The notes below the pieces were generated by a model, which saw only the letters and a program-made list of their open reading frames with translations, ran no database searches and had not been told where the DNA came from. This document shows, one piece after another, positions 4,945 through 10,661 of a DNA stretch of 10,661 nucleotides. Both the position numbers and the translations under genes were made by a program. The stretch comes from Nitrososphaerales archaeon TH526 (GTDB lineage: Archaea > Thermoproteota > Nitrososphaeria > Nitrososphaerales > Nitrososphaeraceae), in assembly GCA_014523665.1 (NCBI GenBank), contig JAATVR010000725.1, positions 1 to 10,661 of the forward strand, read 5' to 3'. Each line of letters begins with the position of its first letter. The first letter of the stretch is position 1.

Positions 4945-7287
4945 ATGGGTTTAGGTCGATTTAAGAATGGAAAATTTGATCTAGTTGTTGTAGCAAATTT
5001 TGCTATGACATCAGATGATTGGACGGCATGGGAAAGAACTCACAAGAAAGCATCCGAGATTTTGTATAACTCTTCTGAGGGCCAGATGCAATTTGGAAAA
5101 ATATTCGTTTGTGACGATAGTATTGGTTTAGATGTTGCCGACTTTATACTCCACCCGGAGTCGGGGGATGATCCTAGCTACAGCTCTGGAACTACATTTG
5201 GAGCCTCTGGCGCTGCATTACATTTAATGCCATACGTAAGGACACATGGACCGTTAACGATCCTACACGAAATGGGTCATTATGTCTGGGGTTTAGACGA
5301 GGAGTATTCCACTGAAACAACTCATGATGATATTGATAAAGTGAATCCTGCACCGGATAAAAAAACCATACCGATAAAAAATGCGACTTGGTCAAACGAT
5401 GAATTGGTGACATTAAAAGCTGAAGCAATCCTCTATTTCCCCGATATGGAGAGACATACTGTAATCGCTAACACAGCAACCACCGTGACGGTAAATTCAG
5501 ATTTTTCGGACTTACCTACAAACTCTACAGAAGATATCGTATTATACCAATTCCCTGCTCATTGTTCAGATGTCACTGATTCGAATTACTGTATTATGGA
5601 AAAAAGTCGAGACGCCGCGGGCTACTTTGATGATTTGGGAAATTGGGTAAATGTTCCTCATCCTGTTACAGAATATTGTACTCTTAGTAATCATGATCCA
5701 GATGGTGATACTGCACAAGATTACTATCATGGGAAGTCTTGCTGGGAATCAATCGTAGAGCTTCCACTCTATTCTAGTTTGACATTTTCTGATCCTGCAA
5801 ATTCGGGTCCAATAACAGGTTCGCAAATCCCAGAATGGGTCATTCTTGATAAACAACCTCGCTTTGCTTTGGTCTTGGATCGCTCTTATTCGATGCATGA
5901 AGGAACTAAATTGGCTGACACAAAAAGCGGAGCGATATACTGGTTAGATTTTTGTATGGAATCTAATGACCAACTAGCAATAATATGGTATAATCAGAAT
6001 ATTAACACAATCCTCGATTTAACTGTCGCCAATAGCATACCTGACTTGAGTAACACAATCGCCGACATAAACGCACTGACCCCAGCCGGAAAAACCAATA
6101 TCAGAGACGGATTAAACGAAGCACTTGATCAGATAGAAAGCCTTGCATCGAGGGCAGCAACTCAAGTAACACTGCTTTTGACTGATGGTCTTCATAATAG
6201 ACCCATCGGGACGAAAGCAGGTGAGGTTATTCCAGACTTTCAGGAATCGGGAGTTCGTATTTATGCGATTGGCGTTGGAGATCAGTCTAGTGTTGATATG
6301 GATACCCTCGATGATCTTGCATTCGAAACAGGCGGGCGCTCTTATTCGGTCGGTGATAATGCTCAATTGGACATCCAAACGAGTATGGCTGAGATTAATT
6401 TAGAAGTTAGAGGGGGTATAATTACAACGCAGCCAATACTATTTCCAGATAGCCAAAGTGTACAAATGGTGGAAAAACACAGACGGCGTTCTTGCGAAGA
6501 AATCATCAAGATGTTAGAAGTCAACCCAACAAATATTATAGAAGACTTACAGGCATACACTGGATCGCTTAAGGACAGAATCAAACTCATTCCAGTACAA
6601 GTTGAAGAGCAATGCAGCAGGGTTTCATTTACTCTAATATATCCAAAAAATAATGATATTCATCTATGTCTGATAGACCCCAAAGGTAAACTTGTTAACA
6701 TGTATGAGCCGAATATTCACCATGTAATTCGCAAGTCCCTCCATGAATTTGCTATCGTAGAGCAACCAACTGGAGGACGTTGGCATATGTTAGCTTTTCG
6801 ATCCAAGCCTGGACCCAGTGTTACAGCAAGGGCCATAGCTGGAGGGGAGAACAAGCATTTACAGGCTTTTGGTGATGTCACAAGAAATCCAGCTTTTAGT
6901 ACCCCGGTCAGGATTTGGGCGTCTGCAAGATGGAAAGATGAACTTTCAAATCTACGAGTGACTGCGACGGTGATTTCTCCTAATGGTTCCAGGCAGCTCG
7001 TTGTATTAGACGACAATAAATACGATGAACCTAACAGTGGTCTATATGAGGGATATATTACTCCTCACACAGAAGGGAGGTATCGAGTTATTATTCGAAT
7101 TGAAAACAAAGGGAATGCAATTATCGCAGGTCCCAATAAAAGGTTATTGCATACAGATAAAGCGTTACTATCATCGAAAAGTATGGCATCTCCATTTGTT
7201 AGGTCAATAATATGCTACTTTGACTATGGTAAGAGGCCTCCTGTGAGAGATATTGATAAAGATTCTAAAGAGGACATCAAACTCTGA
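4945..7287 (+). CDS. CLCA-type protein: zinc metalloprotease, VWA and beta-sandwich domains
   Basis: 780 aa from ATG 4945. Residues 1 to about 290 are a CLCA-like metalloprotease domain: start RFKNGKFDLVVVANF, active site HEMGHYVWGLDEEY (H108, E109, H112; E119 as likely third zinc ligand). This aligns with the HExxHxxxGxxDEY motif of animal CLCA proteins. It is followed by the Cys-rich end (C...SNYCIMEKS...EYC...CWESIV) known in that family. Residues 305-475 are a VWA domain with complete MIDAS: D312-R-S314-Y-S316, T384 in GKTNIRDGL, D414 in LLLTDG. About 540-645 is a beta-sandwich (IDPKGKLVN...TGGRWHMLAF), and about 650-745 an Ig/FnIII-like domain (PVRIWASARW...GLYEGYITPHTEGRYRV). Animal CLCAs are secreted, self-cleaving modulators of chloride channels, not channels. 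Here no signal peptide or transmembrane segment is visible, so location and substrate are unknown. The catalytic and metal-binding residues look intact. Frame and codon use are clean throughout, in contrast to the decayed surroundings. Confidence 0.88.
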   Translation: MGLGRFKNGKFDLVVVANFAMTSDDWTAWERTHKKASEILYNSSEGQMQFGKIFVCDDSIGLDVADFILHPESGDDPSYSSGTTFGASGAALHLMPYVRTHGPLTILHEMGHYVWGLDEEYSTETTHDDIDKVNPAPDKKTIPIKNATWSNDELVTLKAEAILYFPDMERHTVIANTATTVTVNSDFSDLPTNSTEDIVLYQFPAHCSDVTDSNYCIMEKSRDAAGYFDDLGNWVNVPHPVTEYCTLSNHDPDGDTAQDYYHGKSCWESIVELPLYSSLTFSDPANSGPITGSQIPEWVILDKQPRFALVLDRSYSMHEGTKLADTKSGAIYWLDFCMESNDQLAIIWYNQNINTILDLTVANSIPDLSNTIADINALTPAGKTNIRDGLNEALDQIESLASRAATQVTLLLTDGLHNRPIGTKAGEVIPDFQESGVRIYAIGVGDQSSVDMDTLDDLAFETGGRSYSVGDNAQLDIQTSMAEINLEVRGGIITTQPILFPDSQSVQMVEKHRRRSCEEIIKMLEVNPTNIIEDLQAYTGSLKDRIKLIPVQVEEQCSRVSFTLIYPKNNDIHLCLIDPKGKLVNMYEPNIHHVIRKSLHEFAIVEQPTGGRWHMLAFRSKPGPSVTARAIAGGENKHLQAFGDVTRNPAFSTPVRIWASARWKDELSNLRVTATVISPNGSRQLVVLDDNKYDEPNSGLYEGYITPHTEGRYRVIIRIENKGNAIIAGPNKRLLHTDKALLSSKSMASPFVRSIICYFDYGKRPPVRDIDKDSKEDIKL

Positions 7288-7515
7288 TGTTGGGTCCGAC
7301 CTGCTAAAGATTTAAGCCGGCGCTGCAAACCGTGGACATTTCATCGATATGGAGGGCTAATTAAACAATTATGTGGTTAATCACAGATCACCTAAAAATC
7401 GCATTAATTCCAGATTGTGATAAATCGATTCCAAGTTATGAAATTTTGATTAAGGACAGTTTTCATTCAGGTTAATGAAAGGATAATACCAAATGATCAA
7501 GAGCTGACAAATTAG
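7288..7515 (+). other. Intergenic stretch after the CLCA-like gene; one doubtful 34-aa frame
   Basis: No clear terminator (no T-run) follows the TGA. ATG 7371 to TAA 7473-7475 gives 34 aa beginning MWLITDHLKIALIPDCDKSI and ending DSFHSG. It has no TATA box at leaderless spacing and matches nothing I know. AGGATAATACC (about 7479-7489) lies about 27 nt before the ATG at 7516 and may be a weak TATA element for that small gene. Confidence 0.3.
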
Positions 7516-7722
7516 ATGAAGATACATTTTAACGATCATAACAACGATTCTTGGTATAAAATAGAATTCTGTAAGATATTTAGAAATCCGAGAATATTCC
7601 GCAGATGTAAAAAAGTTTATAAGACAGAATGTACAGTCGTATTACATTATGCTGATGGAGATTGGGACGAGTTCGACATCTAGTTCTACGAAAATGACGC
7701 ATTCTATTTTATGAAAAGATGA
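7516..7722 (+). pseudogene. Small ORF interrupted by TAG, overlapping the next gene by ATGA
   Basis: ATG 7516 to TAG 7681-7683 gives 55 aa, beginning MKIHFNDHNNDSWYKIEFCK and ending HYADGDWDEFDI, with three Cys and many basic and aromatic residues. I recognise no family. The same frame continues past the TAG as FYENDAFYFMKR to TGA 7720-7722, which overlaps the ATG at 7719 in the classic ATGA arrangement of coupled genes. This strongly suggests an original 68-aa gene in an operon with the 106-aa gene, now truncated by a nonsense mutation. If the 55-aa form is functional, the gene simply ends earlier. TAG readthrough, for example as pyrrolysine, is unlikely in this lineage. Confidence 0.5.
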
Positions 7723-8039
7723 GAATTCTCATTTCTAAATATGATCCTGATTACTATGTTATAGTAGCTGAGGCATGGAAGCCAAAGAATAATGAGATTC
7801 AACAGCGTATATCGCCCAACTATCAATATGATGATATAACCAGGCTTCCACGTCATGAGAAAATGGAGGTTCTAGGTTTCGTTGCTAAAACTAAGAATAG
7901 TATCGATCAAAATCCTGATAAATCCGAGTCTTATGAAATCATAAGAGAGAAACAAAATGATGAAAAATCTAGAATCCTAGAGCTTAAAAAGATCTGTAAC
8001 GGTAGACTTATTTTCGGATGGAACATCAAGATCCTCTAG
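7719..8039 (+). CDS. Conserved-looking small protein of unknown function (106 aa)
   Basis: 106 aa, intact from ATG to TAG. Seen: N-terminal YDPDYYVIVAEAWKPKNNE, a central EVLGFVAKTKNS, then PDKSESYEIIREKQNDEKSR leading into a charged helix (ILELKKI) and a short C-terminal strand (RLIFGWNI). There is no signal peptide or membrane span, so it is probably cytoplasmic. The start overlaps the upstream reading frame by ATGA, implying co-transcription and coupling with the 7516 ORF. A diverged fragment of a second copy lies at 4599-4628 with mostly silent differences, which supports a real protein-coding family. Similar small proteins seem familiar from soil ammonia-oxidising archaea (recollection, not verified). 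It is convergent with the pseudogene at 8057-8392. Confidence 0.7.
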   Translation: MRILISKYDPDYYVIVAEAWKPKNNEIQQRISPNYQYDDITRLPRHEKMEVLGFVAKTKNSIDQNPDKSESYEIIREKQNDEKSRILELKKICNGRLIFGWNIKIL

Positions 8040-8056
8040 TTTAGGCTTGAGATAGT

Positions 8057-8392
8057 TAGGTGCCCTTCCACGGAGCTTCGTCATAGAATGAGACCTCCTC
8101 CTGTGGAGTACTACCAGGAACAACAAATGGGTTCTCGTTCTAAATCGGCTTCCAATTCTTGTCCAATTACGAGTGCACCTAAAAACGTCTTCCCATTCTG
8201 CCGGAGAGAAATCATTTACATAGGTAGGATAAATTACTAGAATATCTTCATTGATCCTATTCAAAGATTCGGGATTTCATGGGGCTCTTTAATAACAACC
8301 GATCCTGTATGTCTATGATTAATAAACTTGGTAATCAAGGAGCTCGGAGCCGCAAGGAAACAGATATAGATTTAATAGGTTTGAACCGACAT
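8057..8392 (-). pseudogene. Multiply frameshifted small gene, about 111 codons, family unknown
   Basis: ATG 8392 (MSVQTY) to TAA 8059-8057, with protein-like segments spread over all three minus frames. Frame 0 has a TAA after six codons, then LITKFINHRHTGSVVIKEPHEIP. A second frame has SLNRINEDILVIYPTYVNDF followed by SPAEWEDVFR. A third has VIGQELEADLEREPI. Frame 0 returns as VVPGSTPQEEVSFYDEAPW, ending KGT. Joined in order they give one plausible acidic soluble protein of about 110 aa. At least three indels and one nonsense codon break it; the indels sum to zero, so start and stop are again in frame. The long antisense frame (ATG 8264 to 7977) that covers part of this region is only partly real. 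A TTTATAAA box at 8408-8415 lies just upstream. I do not recognise the family. Confidence 0.6.
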
Positions 8393-8407
8393 GGCCTGAC
8401 AAATTGG

Positions 8408-8415
8408 TTTATAAA
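8408..8415. promoter_or_regulatory. Palindromic TATA box TTTATAAA between two divergent relics
   Basis: TTTATAAA reads the same on both strands. It lies 15 nt before the ATG of the minus-strand pseudogene (8392), a little close for a leaderless start. It also lies directly before the open frame 8415-8570 on the plus strand, where a GTG at 8448 is 32 nt away. It may have been a bidirectional promoter. Confidence 0.4.
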
Positions 8416-8570
8416 TTAACTTTGAAAATATTTCTGACAACAAGGATGTGATATCGGAAATAATAAAATTCCAAGATTGGGATAGGGTTAGGGGAAAAAG
8501 TCCGTCAGCTATAAAAAATATCCTGGAACAAAAAGAACCAATTCAACAAAATATAACCACAACACAATAA
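8415..8570 (+). pseudogene. ORF remnant, C-terminal-like, unknown
   Basis: Open from just after TAA 8412-8414 to TAA 8568-8570, 51 codons, no ATG; GTG 8448 would give 40 aa. The sequence has coding character (DVISEIIKFQDWDRVRGKSP, then SAIKNILEQKEPIQQ): a helical, charged segment with a polar Gln/Thr tail, as at a protein C-terminus. I do not recognise the family. It is either a very small gene with a GTG start or, more likely, the surviving end of a larger one. Confidence 0.35.
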
Positions 8571-8597
8571 GTCACGTCTATTATCTTTTTTATAATA

Positions 8598-8628
8598 GTA
8601 CGGCGCAAACTAGTATAGTTTGCTGTAC
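8598..8628. terminator. Strong hairpin after a T-rich tract; possible terminator or regulatory site
   Basis: GCAAACTA (8605-8612), loop GTA, TAGTTTGC (8616-8623) is a perfect 8-bp stem, flanked by GTAC at 8598-8601 and 8625-8628 that can extend the pairing. Just upstream lies TATTATCTTTTTTATAATA, a T-run inside a small inverted repeat. The site is between the 8415 remnant and the 8713 gene. In archaea termination depends mainly on T-runs, so the hairpin may instead be a protein-binding palindrome. Confidence 0.4.
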
Positions 8629-8672
8629 TTGTCTTTCCTACCTTTGAAAAAGATAACCAAGTTCCGGAATAT

Positions 8673-8680
8673 CTTTTATA
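8673..8680 (+). promoter_or_regulatory. TATA box (CTTTTATA) of the Ig-like protein gene
   Basis: CTTTTATA lies 32 nt before ATG 8713. Transcription would start around 8702-8706, giving a very short leader, which supports 8713 over the internal ATG 8755. An ATG at 8694 gives only three codons. Confidence 0.5.
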
Positions 8681-8712
8681 CCAAATCTCTTATTATGAAT
8701 TCCTAAATCTGC

Positions 8713-9300
8713 ATGGTTAAGTGGTGTGCCGTGTCGTCCCATGCTGTACCTTTTATGCGAATAATCTACTTAATGATCGTAACGCTGGGTTTAATAGCTG
8801 CATCGGTAAAGATTGATAACTTCATTGATAAATATTTGTATCAAACTACAATTAGAGACAATGTATTTAGGTGGTTTCCACGTTGGGCATTGCCAGATAC
8901 TCCAATAAATAGCTCTCATGAAATATTTATTGAAAGATATAAAAGAAATAAGGGACCCTTAGATCTATTTGTTTCAACTTCAGTTTCTAAGAACCCAATT
9001 ACCGTTGGGGATGAGCAGACTGTGTCAATTTCAGCTTCTGACAGTAAAAGTGGAGAATTTGGGACGACTGTTTATGACGTCTCTATAGAAGGAAGAGTAA
9101 TAGATTCATCTGGAAAAACAGTTAAGAAATTTAATGATAATCCTGCTTATCCTGAAGGCCGGGCTATTGTTCTATACTCATGGGCATTAAGTACGAAATT
9201 AAAGCCGGGTGTTTTCAAAGTGATCATAGGTGCAAAGGCTCCGTATTTTAAATCAACATCAGCAACAACATCATTTGAAGTAGTACCAGTTAGATCCTAA
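8713..9300 (+). CDS. Membrane-anchored or secreted Ig-like domain protein
   Basis: 195 aa. Residues 15-33 (MRIIYLMIVTLGLIAASVK) form a signal peptide or N-terminal anchor. Starting at the internal ATG 8755 would give a more standard signal sequence, but the TATA box favours 8713. A Trp/Tyr-rich region (40-75) follows, then an Ig-like beta-sandwich at about 82-193: LFVSTSVSKNPITVGDEQTV, SIEGRVIDSSGKTVKKF, LKPGVFKVIIGAKAPYF, FEVVP. The alternating pattern and the 'NPITVGDEQ...SDSKSG' motif resemble the extracellular Ig-like domains of thaumarchaeal surface proteins (family impression, unverified). It has no catalytic motif. A structural, adhesive or assembly role at the cell surface is inferred. 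It is convergent with the 9386 gene. Confidence 0.75.
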   Translation: MVKWCAVSSHAVPFMRIIYLMIVTLGLIAASVKIDNFIDKYLYQTTIRDNVFRWFPRWALPDTPINSSHEIFIERYKRNKGPLDLFVSTSVSKNPITVGDEQTVSISASDSKSGEFGTTVYDVSIEGRVIDSSGKTVKKFNDNPAYPEGRAIVLYSWALSTKLKPGVFKVIIGAKAPYFKSTSATTSFEVVPVRS

Positions 9301-9327
9301 TAACTGCGAATTGCCTGTCTGGCTTGG

Positions 9328-9352
9328 GTACGGGATTGCATGTGATCCCAAC
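9328..9352. terminator. Inverted repeat between convergent genes
   Basis: GGGAT (9332-9336) and ATCCC (9345-9349) form a 5-bp stem with an 8-nt loop, in the 85-bp gap between the converging 8713 and 9386 genes. There is no strong T-run beside it, so terminator function is only suggested by position. Confidence 0.25.
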
Positions 9353-9385
9353 GCCGGAAGTTGTTATGGGGTTTTGCTTCTATTT

Positions 9386-9691
9386 TCATTCATCTTCAAA
9401 TTCGTTATCTTTCTGATTTGATCGTATTATAGACTTCAACTGATTGATGAGTTTATGTTGAGATAATAGTAGCGCCATGACGACGGGCTCACCTGGAAAT
9501 GGATGATCATGATTATTTATGGCTACGGCATATTTGTAACACTCAACTAATAATTTGGTCATTATAGTTTTATCATCCTCTAATGGCAGCTTCTCTATGA
9601 AACCGCGCCATGTCTCGATTTCTCTAGTAAGTACATCTTCTTCCGGAAATAAGCTCATATCAAATCGATGGTGCGCTCTACTATTATTCAC
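9386..9691 (-). CDS. Small helical protein of unknown function (101 aa)
   Basis: 101 aa from GTG 9691, or 90 aa from ATG 9658 (MSLFPEEDVLTREIETWRGF), which may be the conserved start. Mostly alpha-helical and acidic: LTREIETWRGFIEKL (21-35), KLLVECYKYAVAIN (47-60), FPGEPVVMALLLSQHKLINQ (65-84), then a charged acidic tail. No signal peptide, metal-binding motif or known catalytic signature is visible. The 'ETWRGF...ECYKYA.AIN...FP.EP..MAL..SQHK' pattern looks like a conserved hypothetical family of ammonia-oxidising archaea (recollection, unverified). A palindromic TATTATAATA at 9721-9730 lies 29 nt before the GTG and supports a short leader ending there. Confidence 0.72.
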   Translation of the reverse strand: MNNSRAHHRFDMSLFPEEDVLTREIETWRGFIEKLPLEDDKTIMTKLLVECYKYAVAINNHDHPFPGEPVVMALLLSQHKLINQLKSIIRSNQKDNEFEDE

Positions 9692-9705
9692 TGAAGTAAC
9701 ATGTC

Positions 9706-9748
9706 GGCTGGGAGTGGGGGTATTATAATATTCCAGCCAGCTCCCCCC
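9706..9748 (-). promoter_or_regulatory. Promoter region of the 9386 gene with inverted repeat around the TATA box
   Basis: TATTATAATA (9721-9730) is a perfect palindromic TATA-like element. It is flanked by GGCTGG (9706-9711) and CCAGCC (9733-9738), perfect inverted complements, with G-rich and C-rich tracts (TGGGGG 9715-9720; CTCCCCCC about 9741-9748) that can also pair. As at 3711-3738, a TATA box is wrapped by a palindrome, suggesting an operator. Confidence 0.45.
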
Positions 9749-9807
9749 GCGTCTGTAGAGTCAGCTGTGATCTATTAATTATTTTTGTTAAATATCACTG
9801 TCAAGAC

Positions 9808-9977
9808 ATGGCCAAACTAAACTTGTTCCCCCAAAACCCGAGCCCGAAAAGAGTCAAGCTCTCAAAATATTAGAAGAATCCAATCTACCGGAGCAAAAAG
9901 AAGAGCCAATGTTAATCGAATTTGATAATGAAATTGAATATCCGCGATGTAGTGTAGCTCCATTCCAACTTCGATGA
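9808..9977 (+). pseudogene. Small acidic protein gene broken at a poly-C run
   Basis: ATG 9808 starts MAKLNLFP and then shifts frame at the CCCCC run (about 9828-9832). With one extra C the reading continues smoothly as PKPEPEKSQALKILEESNLP, then EQKEEPMLIEFDNEIEYPRC and SVAPFQLR to TGA 9975-9977, about 56 aa. As given, the ATG frame ends at TAG 9871-9873. The downstream frame alone is open from 9792 but lacks ATG. A TATA-like TTAATTATTTT (about 9775-9785) lies about 25 nt before the ATG, fitting a leaderless start. The product would be a small acidic soluble protein of unknown family. The lesion is either a real slippage mutation or a homopolymer sequencing error. Confidence 0.5.
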
Positions 9978-9997
9978 TCTAATGAACTCATGTCCAC

Positions 9998-10537
9998 CTA
10001 AGATGTCGATCTTAATTTAGTAATTGAACATTGAGCGCTGATCTCATCTTCGGTATCTTGGAATTTAATTAATTTCTTTCTTAAACGATTTGCTTGCTTG
10101 AAGTCATAGTTAGCATTTGCGATTTCTATTGCTCGTGTTTCTGCACCATATTTCAGATCAGCCAAGCGCCCCAAAATACTCTCAAGAGTGTCTTTTTCAT
10201 TAATTAAAATGTCAGATTTGTGTAGATAATTATTCGAATCTTTTAGTTTCAAATTTAGCTCTTGAACTCGTTCTTGGACAGTGTTTTCAAACTCGATTGT
10301 CTCCATCATCTCTAAGCGCTTCTTGGTTATTGCAAGTTGTTGGCGCTCATCATTATCCCGGTTTAATATTGATTGGATGGTTCTTGTAGTCCATTGGAGA
10401 AACTCTATTTCATCGCGCCGATCAGCTATGTATAGCACATTCAGTTTCACGTTTGTTCCGATTTCTACTTCTTCTTTAAGAGCTCCAATCTTTTCATCTA
10501 CAATCTTTTGAAGCTCGACGAGTTTGTGTCTAGACAT
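9998..10537 (-). CDS. Coiled-coil protein of unknown function (179 aa)
   Basis: From ATG 10537 the product is 179 aa and begins MSRHKLVELQKIVDEKIGAL. Almost the whole protein is charged alpha-helix: heptad-like segments at about 3-25, about 70-122 (RDNDERQQLAITKKRLEMM, then ENTVQERVQELNLKLK) and about 126-170 (INEKDTLESILGRLADLKYG, then ANRLRKKLIKF). There is no signal peptide, no membrane span and no ATPase or nuclease motif, so it is probably cytoplasmic and oligomeric. The frame is open further upstream to ATG 10645 (MGECTVC...), giving 215 aa. I prefer 10537 because a TATA element (ATTATAT on the minus strand, 10567-10561) lies 23 nt before it, exact leaderless spacing, and because the upstream 36 residues do not continue the coiled-coil pattern. 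The gene ends 20 bp beyond the stop of the convergent 9808 remnant. Confidence 0.7.
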   Translation of the reverse strand: MSRHKLVELQKIVDEKIGALKEEVEIGTNVKLNVLYIADRRDEIEFLQWTTRTIQSILNRDNDERQQLAITKKRLEMMETIEFENTVQERVQELNLKLKDSNNYLHKSDILINEKDTLESILGRLADLKYGAETRAIEIANANYDFKQANRLRKKLIKFQDTEDEISAQCSITKLRSTS

Positions 10538-10560
10538 GAACCAATAACTCTCATTTGGCG

Positions 10561-10567
10561 ATATAAT
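10561..10567 (-). promoter_or_regulatory. TATA box of the coiled-coil gene
   Basis: On the minus strand GATTATATCG places an ATTATAT core 23 nt before ATG 10537, matching a leaderless archaeal promoter. It decides the start of the coiled-coil gene. Confidence 0.55.
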
Positions 10568-10588
10568 CAGTAACACACGATGAGAGCT

Positions 10589-10643
10589 GGGAGAGAGTAT
10601 GAGCCTATCGATGGTTATAGTCTGGCACACCGTACACTCTCCC
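10589..10643. repeat. Imperfect inverted repeat upstream of the coiled-coil gene
   Basis: GGGAGAGAGTA (10589-10599) pairs with TACACTCTCCC (10633-10643) with one mismatch in 11, separated by 33 nt. It lies just upstream of the TATA box of the coiled-coil gene. It may be a regulatory site or a chance repeat. Confidence 0.35.
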
Positions 10644-10661
10644 ATCTTATCTTATTCTGTG

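Noticed and set aside
6717..7016. 99-aa antisense frame inside the CLCA-like gene
   Set aside because: It lies wholly opposite a well-supported domain and shows no protein signature of its own.
7977..8264. 95-aa antisense frame taken as an intact gene
   Set aside because: Only the first about 30 codons look like protein; after that the coding-like sequence continues in the other two frames, and the frame's end runs antisense into the 7719 gene.
8376..8396. GGTTCAAACC on the minus strand looks like a tRNA T-loop
   Set aside because: No matching acceptor stem, D-arm or anticodon arm lies upstream, and the same bases belong to the promoter and first codons of the 8057-8392 pseudogene.
1..10661. 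CRISPR arrays, rRNA and complete insertion sequences
   Set aside because: No regularly spaced direct repeats, no rRNA-like stretches and no transposase frames with paired terminal repeats were seen.

Overview
The window looks like accessory, gene-poor chromosome from a soil-type ammonia-oxidising archaeon (Thaumarchaeota/Nitrososphaeria). Its AT-richness (by eye about 35-40% GC) fits a Nitrosocosmicus-like genome better than the GC-richer Nitrososphaera; this is inference. Supporting signs are an 'AHAQA' signal-peptide end, a PsbP-like secreted protein, a small C2H2 zinc-finger protein, Ig-like surface proteins, and archaeal TATA boxes about 20-25 nt upstream of start codons (leaderless style).

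Layout. 2-390 (+): decayed C-terminal end of a tyrosine recombinase. 549-1307 (+) and 1366-2094 (-): two convergent secreted proteins, one with a C-terminal excalibur-like Ca-binding motif, one PsbP-like. 2095-4926: a long stretch almost without intact genes. It holds a GC-richer patch with inverted repeats (2240-2640), a 51-aa C2H2 zinc-finger gene (3545-3700, -) whose TATA box lies inside a perfect inverted repeat, and small protein remnants. 4945-7287 (+): the dominant gene, a 780-aa CLCA-type protein (zinc metalloprotease, VWA with complete MIDAS, beta-sandwich, Ig/FnIII-like domain). 7516-8039 (+): two overlapping small genes of unknown function, the first cut by a TAG. 8057-8392 (-): a multiply frameshifted pseudogene. 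8415-8570 (+): an ORF remnant. 8713-9300 (+): membrane-anchored or secreted Ig-like protein. 9386-9691 (-): small conserved-looking hypothetical. 9808-9977 (+): small ORF broken at a poly-C run. 9998-10537 (-): coiled-coil protein.

How it fits together. There is no clear multi-gene operon apart from the 7516/7719 pair. The integrase relic, at least four broken small ORFs, a partial duplicate of the 7719 gene at 4599-4628, and the long AT-rich spacers point to a decaying integrated element or genomic island. The surviving intact genes are mostly secreted or surface types, plus the CLCA-like protein and a putative zinc-finger regulator. The CLCA-like protein is the best candidate for unusual biology: a domain order best known from animal secreted regulators, here in an archaeon, without a visible signal peptide, and preceded by a strong Shine-Dalgarno motif at the end of a short upstream ORF.
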